DNA of 59,836 nucleotides from Kiloniellales bacterium (GCA_030064845.1 JASJEC010000030.1:1-59836); one strand, 5' to 3'; numbered from the stretch's first letter, positions 18,360 to 26,529 are shown. Notes: generated from the letters alone by a model not told the origin. Made by a program: numbers and translations.

Positions 18360-19870
18360 CCTTCAACTCCTTTGAATTTCTGCTGATCTTCTTTCCGGGC
18401 GCCTACATCGGCTTCCTGCTGATCCACAAGATCGGCGGCTGGCGCGCCGTCTATCCCTATCTTGCAGCCGTGTCGCTCGCCTTCTATGCCCACTGGAGCC
18501 TGCTGCTGGTCACGGTGCTGGCAACCTCCGTGCTGTGCAACTACGCAGTCGGCAGCGCGCTGATCGAGCTGCGCGAGCGCAAACATCTGTCGAAGATCCT
18601 GCTGCTGCTCGCCGTCGCCGGCAACATCGGCGCGCTGGGCTATTTCAAGTACACCAACTTCCTGATCGACACGACCAACCTGGTGGCTGGCACCGGCTTC
18701 TCGCACCTGGATCTCATCCTTCCGGTCGGCATCTCCTTCTACACCTTCATCCAGATCGGTTTCCTGCTCGAGGCCTACAGCGGCACGGCGGCGCGGCCGA
18801 CCTTCGATCGCTACGCCCTCTTCGCGACCTTCTTTCCCTGCGTGACCGCCGGGCCCTTAGTGCTGCAGAGCGAAATGTTCGGCCAGATGGGCGACCGCAA
18901 GGACCCGGCATTCTCCAGCTGGCGCGTCATGGTCGGCACGACGCTGTTCTGCATGGGGCTCTTCAAGAAGGTGGTCTTCGCCGACACTATCGCGCCCTAC
19001 GCCGACCAGGTCTTTGCCGGCGTGGCGGCGGGATCCGGACTGGACATGGCGACGGCCTGGACCGGTTCCCTTTGCTACACGTTGCAGCTCTATTTCGACT
19101 TCTCCGGGTACAGCGACATGGCCCTCGGCTTGGGCTACCTCTTCGGTATCAAGCTGCCGCTCAACTTCAATTCCCCGCTGAAGGCGACCAGCATATCGGA
19201 TTTCTGGCGCCGTTGGCACATGACGATGACCCGCTTCTTCACCAACTTTCTGTTCAGCCCCTTGGCGATGAAGAATACGAGGCGGGCCTTTGCGAAGGGC
19301 TATACCCCGGTGCAGCGCTATCTCAGCGCCGCCGCCTGGCCCATCGTGCTGACCTTCCTGATCGCCGGGATCTGGCACGGCGCCGGCTGGACCATGGTCG
19401 TCTACGGCCTGATCCACGGACTGGCCCTCGCGGTCAATCTCGGCTGGCGGGAATTCAAGATGCCCGCACTGCATCCCGTGGTGGGCTGGGGCCTCACGAT
19501 GTGTGTCGTCGTCAGCGGCCTGGTCGTTTTCCGGGCGCCGGACCTCGCCACGGCGGGCCAGATTCTCGCGAGCATGTGGGGCCTAGCGGCGTTCTTAACC
19601 GAACCGGCGTCGTTTGTGCAGTTGGATCTTCAGTGGGCCCTGCCGCTGGTCACGCTGCTGGGCGCCATCGTTCTGCTGATGCCGAACACGCAGGAGATTC
19701 TGCGCCGTCATTGGGTCAGTTCGGACCCCAAGCCTGCGGAAGATCGTGCGCCGGCTTGGCAGCTTGTCTGGAAGGCGACCCCCACCTGGGCCTTTGCGAC
19801 CTCGGTCGTCGTGGTCCTCGCCATAGGCTCAATCAAGGGCCAATCGACCTTTCTGTACTACCAGTTCTAG
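18356..19870 (+). CDS. MBOAT acyltransferase (DltB/AlgI-like)
   Basis: 504 residues, about eleven membrane helices. Diagnostic features are YFKYTNFL, LPVGISFYTFIQIGFL, FDFSGYSDMALGLGYLFG, WRRWHMT (His288) and the catalytic His341 in GIWHGAGW. It ends in FLYYQF, similar to the terminal motif of AlgI and DltB. MBOAT proteins of this group pass an acyl group from a cytoplasmic thioester through the membrane to an extracellular acceptor. The donor for DltB is a D-alanyl carrier protein. The downstream ligase and carrier genes suggest an aminoacyl thioester donor here too, rather than acetyl-CoA. It is 22 bases from the ligase gene. Confidence 0.93.
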   Translation: MTFNSFEFLLIFFPGAYIGFLLIHKIGGWRAVYPYLAAVSLAFYAHWSLLLVTVLATSVLCNYAVGSALIELRERKHLSKILLLLAVAGNIGALGYFKYTNFLIDTTNLVAGTGFSHLDLILPVGISFYTFIQIGFLLEAYSGTAARPTFDRYALFATFFPCVTAGPLVLQSEMFGQMGDRKDPAFSSWRVMVGTTLFCMGLFKKVVFADTIAPYADQVFAGVAAGSGLDMATAWTGSLCYTLQLYFDFSGYSDMALGLGYLFGIKLPLNFNSPLKATSISDFWRRWHMTMTRFFTNFLFSPLAMKNTRRAFAKGYTPVQRYLSAAAWPIVLTFLIAGIWHGAGWTMVVYGLIHGLALAVNLGWREFKMPALHPVVGWGLTMCVVVSGLVVFRAPDLATAGQILASMWGLAAFLTEPASFVQLDLQWALPLVTLLGAIVLLMPNTQEILRRHWVSSDPKPAEDRAPAWQLVWKATPTWAFATSVVVVLAIGSIKGQSTFLYYQF

Positions 19871-19892
19871 GCATTGATTCGGGGAGCACATC

Positions 19893-21101
19893 ATGAATGA
19901 GCTGAGCCCAGGTCTGATCGAAGTAAAGATCCCCCTGCCGAAGACCGTCGACGACGTCCTGGCGAGTGATATTGAGAAGGAATCGGTATTCGTTTCGCCC
20001 TTTCTTCAAAAGATCACCGTAGAGAGCGACCGCGCGAGCGCGCGCCTCTTGATGAAGAGCAGCGCGCCGCAGGACGAGGTGTTGGACAAGGCGTCGCGCT
20101 ACCTCGAGACGATGGTCAAGCAGATCAGTGGATTTGAGACCAAGGTCTTTCTGGAGAACCGGCGCAAGGACCCCGGAACCTACCTTGCCGACGCCGGTGC
20201 GGCCCTCACCCAGGCCGGCTGGCTGCACGACTACGGCAAGGGGCAGGTCGCCTATCGCGGACCGGTTCTGAACCTCGCGCGCCTGATCGACAGCAAGGCG
20301 GCCGAGCTCTACAGCCAGGCTCTCGGCGCGGAGGACGGCCATTTCCCTGCGCTCGTCGATGCCGAGACGCTGCACAAGTGCGGCTACATCGACTCACATC
20401 CCAATGCGGTCACCTTCCTGGGCAACATGGTCGAAGACTTCGATGCCATCGAGGAGTTTCGGGTCGCGAATTCCTGCTCGGAAGGCGCGCTGCTGCCACC
20501 GCATGAGCATGTGCACGTCGATGGCATGTGCCTCAATCCGGCGGCCTGCTTTCCCTGCTATCCAACCCTGAGAGGCCGGCGCATGGACGAGGGCGAGTGC
20601 TTCAGCTGGCTCGGCCGCGTGTTCCGCTACGAGTCGCGCAACATCTCGGGGCTCGAGCGCCTCTACGAGTTCAGCGTGCGCGAGCTGGTCTACGTCGGCA
20701 GCGAATCCTTCACGCAGGAAAGCCGCCGCAAGTCCCTGGAATGCGTCGGACAGCTGGTCGAGTTCTTCGACCTCGACGCGGTGGTCCAGACCGCGACGGA
20801 CCCCTTCTTCGCGACTGTCTCGGCCGCCAGGAAGTACTGGCAGCATTCCCAGGAGGTCAAGAACGAGATCCTGATCCCCTTTGCCCAGGCTGACGGTACG
20901 GAGAAGCTCCTGGCCTGCGGGTCGATCAATCTCCACGGGGATTTCTTTGGCTCTCGTTTCGAGATTGCAGACTCCAGTGGAGAGGCTGCAAACACCGGCT
21001 GCGTCGGTCTCGGGATCGAGCGCTGGGTTCTCGCCTGCTTCAGCCAGCACGGCCTCGATCCGGATCGTTGGCCGGAGCGCGTGCGGGAAAGCGTCTTTTA
21101 G
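19893..21101 (+). CDS. Class II aaRS-like amino acid:[carrier protein] ligase
   Basis: 402 residues with the catalytic core of an atypical (archaeal-type) seryl-tRNA synthetase but no tRNA-binding coiled-coil arm. Motif 2 is FRYESRN ... LYEFSVRELVYVG (R245, E247, E264); motif 3 is GCVGLGIERW (G372-R377). Candidate zinc ligands are C219 (or C222), E264 and C370, matching the Cys-Glu-Cys pattern of the Bradyrhizobium and Agrobacterium amino acid:carrier-protein ligases, which load glycine or alanine onto phosphopantetheine. By length it has about 80 extra N-terminal residues compared with those enzymes, as remembered. GGGGAG precedes ATG 19893. It is not a tRNA synthetase. Substrate amino acid unknown. 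Confidence 0.87.
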   Translation: MNELSPGLIEVKIPLPKTVDDVLASDIEKESVFVSPFLQKITVESDRASARLLMKSSAPQDEVLDKASRYLETMVKQISGFETKVFLENRRKDPGTYLADAGAALTQAGWLHDYGKGQVAYRGPVLNLARLIDSKAAELYSQALGAEDGHFPALVDAETLHKCGYIDSHPNAVTFLGNMVEDFDAIEEFRVANSCSEGALLPPHEHVHVDGMCLNPAACFPCYPTLRGRRMDEGECFSWLGRVFRYESRNISGLERLYEFSVRELVYVGSESFTQESRRKSLECVGQLVEFFDLDAVVQTATDPFFATVSAARKYWQHSQEVKNEILIPFAQADGTEKLLACGSINLHGDFFGSRFEIADSSGEAANTGCVGLGIERWVLACFSQHGLDPDRWPERVRESVF

Positions 21102-21168
21102 CTTTGCTCCCCGTGAGCAGAGAAGAGAGCCGGCCGGTTCTCGGTAAATGCAGAAGTGGGATGTTTTC

Positions 21169-21396
21169 ATGAAGCTGGAAAATCTCTTCGCCAATCTCCT
21201 TCAAGAGCCACTCGAATCGATCAACGACGATACGAGTCCGCGGAACACGAAGTCATGGGATTCCCTCAAGCACCTGGAACTCGTGATGGCGGTCGAGGGC
21301 GCCTATTCCGTGCAGTTCACAATGGCGGAAATCGTCGGTCTGAATTCGGTCGGACGGGTTCGTGAGCTCTTGAAAATGAAAGGCGTTGCGGCCTGA
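21169..21396 (+). CDS. Acyl (aminoacyl) carrier protein
   Basis: 75 residues with the four-helix carrier pattern and the phosphopantetheine attachment serine S32 in SWDSLKHLELV. It starts 67 bases after the ligase gene. ATG 21169 gives the usual carrier-protein N terminus (MKLENLFANLL); ATG 21148 would add seven residues and has no better ribosome binding site. It is the expected acceptor of the amino acid activated by the preceding ligase and, by analogy with DltC, donor to the MBOAT. No phosphopantetheinyl transferase is in the window, so the general holo-ACP synthase would have to serve. Confidence 0.9.
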   Translation: MKLENLFANLLQEPLESINDDTSPRNTKSWDSLKHLELVMAVEGAYSVQFTMAEIVGLNSVGRVRELLKMKGVAA

Positions 21397-21586
21397 CCCT
21401 GCTGCGGCAAGGCCGCCTCGTAAGTGGTGGGCAGGGAAAAACCGAATATTATTAAAAATCAACTCGAATTTGTACATAATTGTATTCGATATATACTTTC
21501 CGTTATCTACAAAAACGTGATAAGTTGTTAGCCGTAATATCGAGCGTTTTGTGAAAAACGGCGTTCATCTGCGGGGAGACGAGAGG
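21397..21586. promoter_or_regulatory. AT-rich spacer before the second REC-PAS kinase
   Basis: 190 bases. The segment 21440-21540 is very AT-rich (TTGTACATAATTG, GATATATAC) and is the likely promoter region for the kinase at 21587. There is no exact copy of the TTTACACA-N3-TTAG element here. Confidence 0.35.
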
Positions 21587-23200
21587 ATGAACGAGATAAG
21601 GAACTATAAGCAAAAGATTAAGTGCCTTTTTGTCGATGACGACGAGGACTATGTCCTTATCCTAGAGGACTTGCTTCAGACTCTGCCGCACTTCGATTTT
21701 ACCCTGCATTGGGAGCCCAAGTACGCACCTGCTCTCGAGAAAATCGTCGCCGGAGAGTACTCTGTTTGCTTTGTTGATTATTTTTTGGGTGGACAGACTG
21801 GATTGGAGTTTATTTCAGCCGCCTCGCAAGCGGATACCATCGTCCCCATGATCTTGTTGACGGGCGCAGATGATCCGGAGATCGATTTCAAGGCCAGCAA
21901 GGCCGGCGCCGCCGACTTCCTCTCCAAGGACGATCTGACCAGCGCGACCTTGTCGCGCACCCTTCGCTATACTCTGGCGAACGCAGAAAAGAATCATGCC
22001 CTACGCCAGAAAAGGGCTGAGCTGGGCAAAGCGATAGAATCGCTTTCCGAACAGAAAGAGCTCCTGCAGTCAGCGCTGGATAACACCAAACACGGCATCG
22101 CCATGTTTGACGCCGGGAATTGCCTGATCGCCTGCAATGCGCAGTATCACACCATCTATGGTTTTAGCCCCGACGTCGTCAAACCTGGCGTGAACATCGA
22201 AGAAATCCTCCGCTACAGCATTTCCTTGGGCAACTACATCGACGTCGATGCAGAGCGGTTCCTGAAGGAGCGCATGCTGCAAGTGTCTTCGCACGCCACG
22301 TCGACCTATGAACAGCAACTCAAGGATGGGCGCACGATCGCGGTCAGCCATCAGCCCGTGGCAGGCGGACGATCGGTCACGACCTGTGAGGATATCACCG
22401 GGATCCTGGCGGATCAGCGACGCCTCGCCGAGCTCGCGCGCGAAGCCGCGTTGGCTGAAGCAGAATCCAGGGCAAAGGCGAAGTTTCTTTCCAACATGAG
22501 CCACGAGCTTAGGACGCCGCTCAACGCCATCATCGGGTTCGGGAACTCCATCAATGAAGCAAAGTTCGGCGCCCTAGGTGACAACTACAAATCCTATGGC
22601 GGGTTCATTGCCGAAAGTGGGCAGAGACTCTTGAACACGATCAATCAGGTCCTGGATATGTCGCTGCTGAGCGTGAAGGAGGCAGCTCTTGAGGAAAGCG
22701 AGTTCCTGCTACGTGGCGTGGTCTTGGAAGCGGTCGAAAGATACAGAAAGGCCGTCGCGGCGAAGGAAATCGACCTGAACCTGAGGATACCCATCGAACA
22801 TCTTCGCGTGCGCGGGGATAGCGAGAAGATTGCGCGCGCTATCGAGAACGTACTCGATAACGCGGTCAAGTTCTGCCCGCCCGGCGGAACGATCGTCGTG
22901 TGCGCGGAACGCGACGGTGCGGGTGAGCCCGTCGTCTCGATATCCGACACCGGCGAGGGCATTCCGGAAGATCGGATCAATTCCCTCCTGTTGCCGTTTG
23001 AACAAGAGGAGTCGCACTACTCCCGCACGCATCAAGGCGCGGGGCTCGGCCTGTCAATTGCCATGGGCCTGATACGGCTGCACGACGGTGACATGACCAT
23101 TGCGAGCGGCGTCGGTACCGGAACGACGGTCAGGATCGCGCTGCCCATCGAACGTGTGGTCACGGAAAGCGCTCCTTCGGACTCTCACCAAGTCGCCTGA
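21587..23200 (+). CDS. Receiver-PAS-histidine kinase, downstream of the aminoacylation operon
   Basis: 537 residues from ATG 21587 (GGGGAGA upstream; GTG 21551 would extend it by 12). Receiver (DDDED at 17-21, phospho-acceptor D64 in CFVDYFLG, lysine in DFLSKDDL), a helical linker, a PAS_7 domain (about 160-280), HisKA with H306 in NMSHELRTPLNAIIGFG, and HATPase_c (VLDNAVKFCPPGG, SDTGEGIP, GAGLGLSIAMG). The PAS domain is close to PAS 3 of the kinase at 12123 (shared SALDN/TALNY, YGF, VKPG, SLGNY spacing). It has the same architecture as the kinase at 15420. Soluble; signal unknown. Confidence 0.9.
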   Translation: MNEIRNYKQKIKCLFVDDDEDYVLILEDLLQTLPHFDFTLHWEPKYAPALEKIVAGEYSVCFVDYFLGGQTGLEFISAASQADTIVPMILLTGADDPEIDFKASKAGAADFLSKDDLTSATLSRTLRYTLANAEKNHALRQKRAELGKAIESLSEQKELLQSALDNTKHGIAMFDAGNCLIACNAQYHTIYGFSPDVVKPGVNIEEILRYSISLGNYIDVDAERFLKERMLQVSSHATSTYEQQLKDGRTIAVSHQPVAGGRSVTTCEDITGILADQRRLAELAREAALAEAESRAKAKFLSNMSHELRTPLNAIIGFGNSINEAKFGALGDNYKSYGGFIAESGQRLLNTINQVLDMSLLSVKEAALEESEFLLRGVVLEAVERYRKAVAAKEIDLNLRIPIEHLRVRGDSEKIARAIENVLDNAVKFCPPGGTIVVCAERDGAGEPVVSISDTGEGIPEDRINSLLLPFEQEESHYSRTHQGAGLGLSIAMGLIRLHDGDMTIASGVGTGTTVRIALPIERVVTESAPSDSHQVA

Positions 23201-23232
23201 ATCGCGCTCGTTTGCCGCCGCGACGGCCAGGA

Positions 23233-23430
23233 TCACTTTTCGACCGGCGTGTAGAGATCCGGGTTCAGAAGGTGCGAGAGATCGACGTCCTCGCTGCTCA
23301 GGCCGTCTTCGCTCACCAGGATCGCGAACGCCGGCCGGTCGGACGTCTTCGGCTCCACCGCATCGACGATCCAGACGTGCCTGTGGTCTCCAGCCTTCCA
23401 GTACTTCGTTCCCTCCATAACCTCAGTCAT
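23233..23430 (-). CDS. Small conserved-looking hypothetical protein, 65 residues
   Basis: I do not recognise the family. The frame is credible because AGAGGAGA lies six bases before ATG 23430 and the composition is protein-like (KYWKAGDHRHVWIVDAVEP, then an acidic SEDGLSSEDVDLSHLL). No membrane helix or signal peptide. It is convergent with the kinase at 21587. Confidence 0.6.
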   Translation of the reverse strand: MTEVMEGTKYWKAGDHRHVWIVDAVEPKTSDRPAFAILVSEDGLSSEDVDLSHLLNPDLYTPVEK

Positions 23431-23654
23431 GGGATCTCCTCTGCTGCGAAAGGTTCGGACGTTAGAAGCGATTCTTCCGTGGAAGTCGGCGCCGAACCGG
23501 TAACGCCAGACCAGGGCCTGCGATCGGCAGGTGATCGCTCGTCAAGGCGGCCCGGGGTGCGGCTACCCTGCACACGATGCCTAGCCGCCGCGATGACCTA
23601 GATCAGTGAAGCGGGTTTCGCTCGAGGCTTCGGCCCCGCCCGGCACTCTCGTGA

Positions 23655-24446
23655 CTAGCCGGCACGGGATCGGAACGGCGCCCAGAGGAGCCGAGGCAGG
23701 CTGAGCTCGCCGCGGCCTTCGACGCCGATCTCTAGATCGGCCGAGCGCCGCGTGCCGCTGCGCGACCCGAAGAGCGGGTCCCAGAGGCTCAACACCGTGG
23801 CGTAGTTCGAATCCGTGTCCCGCCTGACCGCGTGGTGGTGGACCCAGTGGATCGAGGGCGTCACGAAGACCCGGGATAGCGCTTTTTCGAGCCGGGCCGG
23901 CAGGCGCAGGTTCGAGTGGTGAAAGATGGTCGCCACGAGCACCAGGGCCTCGAACACCAGGATCGACTCGAAGGGAATGCCGAGCAGGACGATGATCACG
24001 GCCCGCGCGGCCGCCGAGAGCAGCAACTCGCCGAAGTGAAAGCGCAGCGCCGAGGTGGTGTCGAGGAAGCGGTCCAGGTGGTGCACCTGATGAAAGCGCC
24101 AGAGGAAGGGCACCACGTGGTTCGCTCGGTGCCACCAGTAGATCAGGAAATCGAGCAGCAGCAGATCGAGCAGGAGGCCGCCGGCGCCGCTCCACCATTC
24201 GGGGCGCCAGCCGAGCGCCTGGGTGCTGGCCCAGTACGACACCGGCAGAACGACCAGCGGCGAGAGGCCCACGTTCAGCAGCCAGAGCCCCAGGTTCCGG
24301 CCGAGCCGCCGCCATGCCGGCTTCGTTTCGTCACCGGAACGAAGGCTGGGCGGGAGCTGGGCGGCGGGCGCAAGGCGTTCGCCGGCGAACAGCAGGGCCA
24401 GCCAGGCGAGGATGACGACGCCCTTCCACGTAAGCAGCTCTTCCAT
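23655..24446 (-). CDS. Sterol desaturase/fatty acid hydroxylase family protein
   Basis: 263 residues with about four to five membrane helices and the histidine clusters of the di-iron hydroxylase superfamily: WWHRANHVV, FHQVHHLDRFLD and HWVHHH. Members hydroxylate or desaturate lipids such as sterols, fatty acids or carotenoids; the substrate here is unknown. ATG 24446 places the first helix directly after a short N terminus. A longer frame to 25280 is an antisense shadow of the next gene. It is divergent from the amidotransferase-like gene across 81 bases. Confidence 0.9.
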   Translation of the reverse strand: MEELLTWKGVVILAWLALLFAGERLAPAAQLPPSLRSGDETKPAWRRLGRNLGLWLLNVGLSPLVVLPVSYWASTQALGWRPEWWSGAGGLLLDLLLLDFLIYWWHRANHVVPFLWRFHQVHHLDRFLDTTSALRFHFGELLLSAAARAVIIVLLGIPFESILVFEALVLVATIFHHSNLRLPARLEKALSRVFVTPSIHWVHHHAVRRDTDSNYATVLSLWDPLFGSRSGTRRSADLEIGVEGRGELSLPRLLWAPFRSRAG

Positions 24447-24527
24447 ACCCGGCCATATGGCCGCCAGTGCCCGGCGAGACAAGCGGCTCCGGGTTGCCAG
24501 GGCGCGAATCCACCCTAACTTAAACCT

Positions 24528-25325
24528 ATGAGCGACAGCACGACCCTGCCCCTGATCGGCGTGCCTGCCGATATCCGCGAGATCACGGCGATGCCGTTCC
24601 ACGCGGTCGGCGACAAATACCTGCGCGCCATCACCCTGGCGACCGGCGGCCTGCCCGTGGTCATCCCGGCGTTCGGCGATTTCTACGACCTGCCCGACCT
24701 CCTGGCGCGGCTCGACGGCGTGCTGCTGACCGGCAGCCCGTCCAACGTGCATCCGACCTACTACGGGCAGCCACCGAGCGCCGAGGCCGAGCCCTACGAC
24801 GAGGAACGGGACGCGACCACCTTGCCGCTGATCCGCGCCGTCCTCGACCAGGGCCTGCCCATGTTCGCCATCTGCCGCGGGATGCAGGAACTGAACGTCG
24901 CCCTCGGCGGCACGCTGCATCCCCGCGTCCACGAGGTCGAGGGGCGCATGGACCATCGCCGGCCAAAGCACGACGACCTGGACGTGCAGTACGGGCCGAA
25001 GCACGAGATCGCGCTGAGCCGCGGCACCCAGTTCCACGACCTCGCCAGGGCAGAGACAGTCATGGTGAACTCGCTGCACAACCAGGCGGTCGACCGGGTG
25101 GCAGAGGCGCTGGCGGTCGAGGCGGTCGCGCCCGACGGGACCATCGAAGCGGTCAGCGTGCCGGGTGCCAAGGACTTCGCCCTCGCAGTGCAGTGGCACC
25201 CCGAATACAAGGTGCTGGAGAATCCCTTTTCGACCAAGCTCTTTGAGAGCTTCGGCGAGGCCTGCCGGCGGCGGGCGCAAAGGCGTGCGGCCCGGCCGTC
25301 GAAGATCGACCTGGAGACGGCCTAG
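24528..25325 (+). CDS. Class I glutamine amidotransferase-like hydrolase (PuuD-like)
   Basis: 265 residues in the gamma-glutamyl-gamma-aminobutyrate hydrolase family. Catalytic triad: C116 in AICRGMQELN, H224 and E226 in QWHPEY. Also typical are the LLTGSPSNVHP oxyanion region and MVNSLHNQAV. It probably cleaves gamma-glutamyl amides in polyamine or putrescine breakdown; the neighbouring genes do not confirm the pathway. The TAG stop coincides with the start of a dispersed palindromic repeat. Confidence 0.9.
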   Translation: MSDSTTLPLIGVPADIREITAMPFHAVGDKYLRAITLATGGLPVVIPAFGDFYDLPDLLARLDGVLLTGSPSNVHPTYYGQPPSAEAEPYDEERDATTLPLIRAVLDQGLPMFAICRGMQELNVALGGTLHPRVHEVEGRMDHRRPKHDDLDVQYGPKHEIALSRGTQFHDLARAETVMVNSLHNQAVDRVAEALAVEAVAPDGTIEAVSVPGAKDFALAVQWHPEYKVLENPFSTKLFESFGEACRRRAQRRAARPSKIDLETA

Positions 25326-25404
25326 AGCGGATCATGTTTAGAGCAGATTCACCGGCTTTGATGGATCGCCTCCGGCGATTCAGTCAAACCCGGATTTGCT
25401 CTAG
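25323..25404. repeat. Dispersed palindromic repeat, copy A
   Basis: An imperfect palindrome from TAGAGCA (25339) to TGCTCTA (25397-25403) centred on ATCGCCTCCGGCGAT, preceded by an extra AGAGCGGATCATG. Copy B lies at 42688-42749. The structure resembles REP or MITE-like intergenic repeats of alphaproteobacteria. Confidence 0.75.
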
Positions 25405-25509
25405 CAGGGGCGGAAACCGCGAGGCGCCACTTGCGCCGGCGCTCCAGGAAGATTGCAAATCTTTAATGGAATCGCCTGTTGCAACGCTCCCCCGGGAGTC
25501 CCACCTATA

Positions 25510-25640
25510 TGGTTAAGAGCCGGCCCGATTAGAGGGCCGGCCGAAGTGGAGAATACGGTCCCCTGCCGTAGCTCCACCTCTCCGCGGAGAAAGAAGGAAC
25601 GCCCGGATCTCCCCCCGACCGGGCGTTCCGCCTTTCCGGG
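25510..25640 (+). ncRNA. Candidate structured RNA upstream of xthA
   Basis: Four consecutive hairpins in 120 non-coding bases: an 8-pair stem at 25519-25541, a two-tier stem at 25546-25577 (GTGGAG/CTCCAC around TACGG/CCGTA, loop TCCCCTG), the perfect palindrome TCTCCGCGGAGA at 25579-25590, and a terminator at 25596-25635. TATATG at 25506-25511 could be a -10 box, without a good -35. It could be a small RNA with pyrimidine-rich loops or a 5' leader of xthA. Confidence 0.35.
25596..25635 (+). terminator. Strong hairpin terminator upstream of xthA
   Basis: A perfect 11-pair stem (GGAACGCCCGG/CCGGGCGTTCC) with a 12-base C-rich loop, followed by GCCTTTCC. It lies 100 bases before the xthA start, so it would end or attenuate a transcript beginning in the preceding spacer. 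Confidence 0.65.
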
Positions 25641-25734
25641 GTCCGGAGCGCGGAACGCCGCGAAGAATTCCATCCAACCGGAAACTCCATTAGGCTCCCG
25701 GCATCCCTGTCACCGGCCGGCCCGAGGAGAAGCG

Positions 25735-26529
25735 ATGACGCTGCGGCTCGCAACCTGGAACGTCAATTCGATCCGCCAGCGGCTCGATCACCTGGCCCGC
25801 TTCACCGACGGCCACGCCCCCGACATTCTGTGCCTCCAGGAGACCAAGATCACCGACGCCGACTTTCCGGCCGGGCGTCTCTCCGACATGGGCTACCGCC
25901 ACCAGGCGATCCACGGCCAGAAAGCCTACAACGGCGTCGCCATTCTCGCCCGCGTGCCCTTCGAGAGCAGCGAGAAGATCGTCTGGTGCGGAAAGGACGA
26001 CCGGCGGCACGTCACCGCGCGCTTCCCGGGCGGACTCGAGGTGCACAACTTCTATGTGCCCTCCGGCGGCCCGGATCCGGATCCGGTCAAGAACGAGAAG
26101 TTCGCCCACAAGCTGCGCTTCCTCGAAGAGATGGCCGCCTGGGGCAAGGACCAGGCAGCGGGAGAGCGCAAGCTGGTCCTCATGGGCGACCTCAACGTGG
26201 CGCCGCTCGAGACCGATGTCTGGAACCACAAGCGGCTTGTGCGCAGCGTCGGCCACACGCCGGGCGAATCGGAACGCATGGCCCACCTGCTCGCGGAGTC
26301 GGGTCTGGTCGACGCCGCCCGGCACTTCGTCCCGCCCTCCGAGCCGCTCTACACCTGGTGGGGCTACCGCTTTCCCCAGTCCTACGCGAAGAACTACGGC
26401 TGGCGCCTGGACCACGTCTGGGTCGGCCGCCCGCTCATGGCGTCGATCGGCGGCTTCCAGGTGGTCAAAGAGACGCGCACCTGGGAGAAACCCTCGGACC
26501 ACGTGCCGGTCATGATCGAGATCGGGTAG
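25735..26529 (+). CDS. xthA: Exodeoxyribonuclease III
   Basis: 264 residues of the endonuclease/exonuclease/phosphatase fold. Active-site residues are visible: N9 in TWNVNSIR, E36 in LQETK, D152/N154 in MGDLNVAP, and D255/H256 in SDHVP near the C terminus. It is the AP endonuclease and 3'-exonuclease of base excision repair. ATG 25735 is preceded by GAGGAGA; the open frame upstream is non-coding. In many alphaproteobacteria xthA directly follows ftsK-lolA; here about 17.8 kb separates them. Confidence 0.96.
   Translation: MTLRLATWNVNSIRQRLDHLARFTDGHAPDILCLQETKITDADFPAGRLSDMGYRHQAIHGQKAYNGVAILARVPFESSEKIVWCGKDDRRHVTARFPGGLEVHNFYVPSGGPDPDPVKNEKFAHKLRFLEEMAAWGKDQAAGERKLVLMGDLNVAPLETDVWNHKRLVRSVGHTPGESERMAHLLAESGLVDAARHFVPPSEPLYTWWGYRFPQSYAKNYGWRLDHVWVGRPLMASIGGFQVVKETRTWEKPSDHVPVMIEIG

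Noticed and set aside
17094..19870. Alginate O-acetylation pair (AlgI plus AlgJ/AlgX)
   Set aside because: The SGNH and MBOAT folds fit, but no alginate genes are present and the ligase and carrier genes in the same operon point to an aminoacyl donor.
19893..21101. Seryl-tRNA synthetase
   Set aside because: It has class II motifs 2 and 3 but lacks the N-terminal tRNA-binding coiled coil and sits next to a carrier protein gene; an amino acid:carrier-protein ligase fits better.
15107..25734. Integrase, transposase, attachment-site repeats or CRISPR array
   Set aside because: I looked for them because the block resembles an island, but found no recombinase gene, no tRNA and no regularly spaced repeats.
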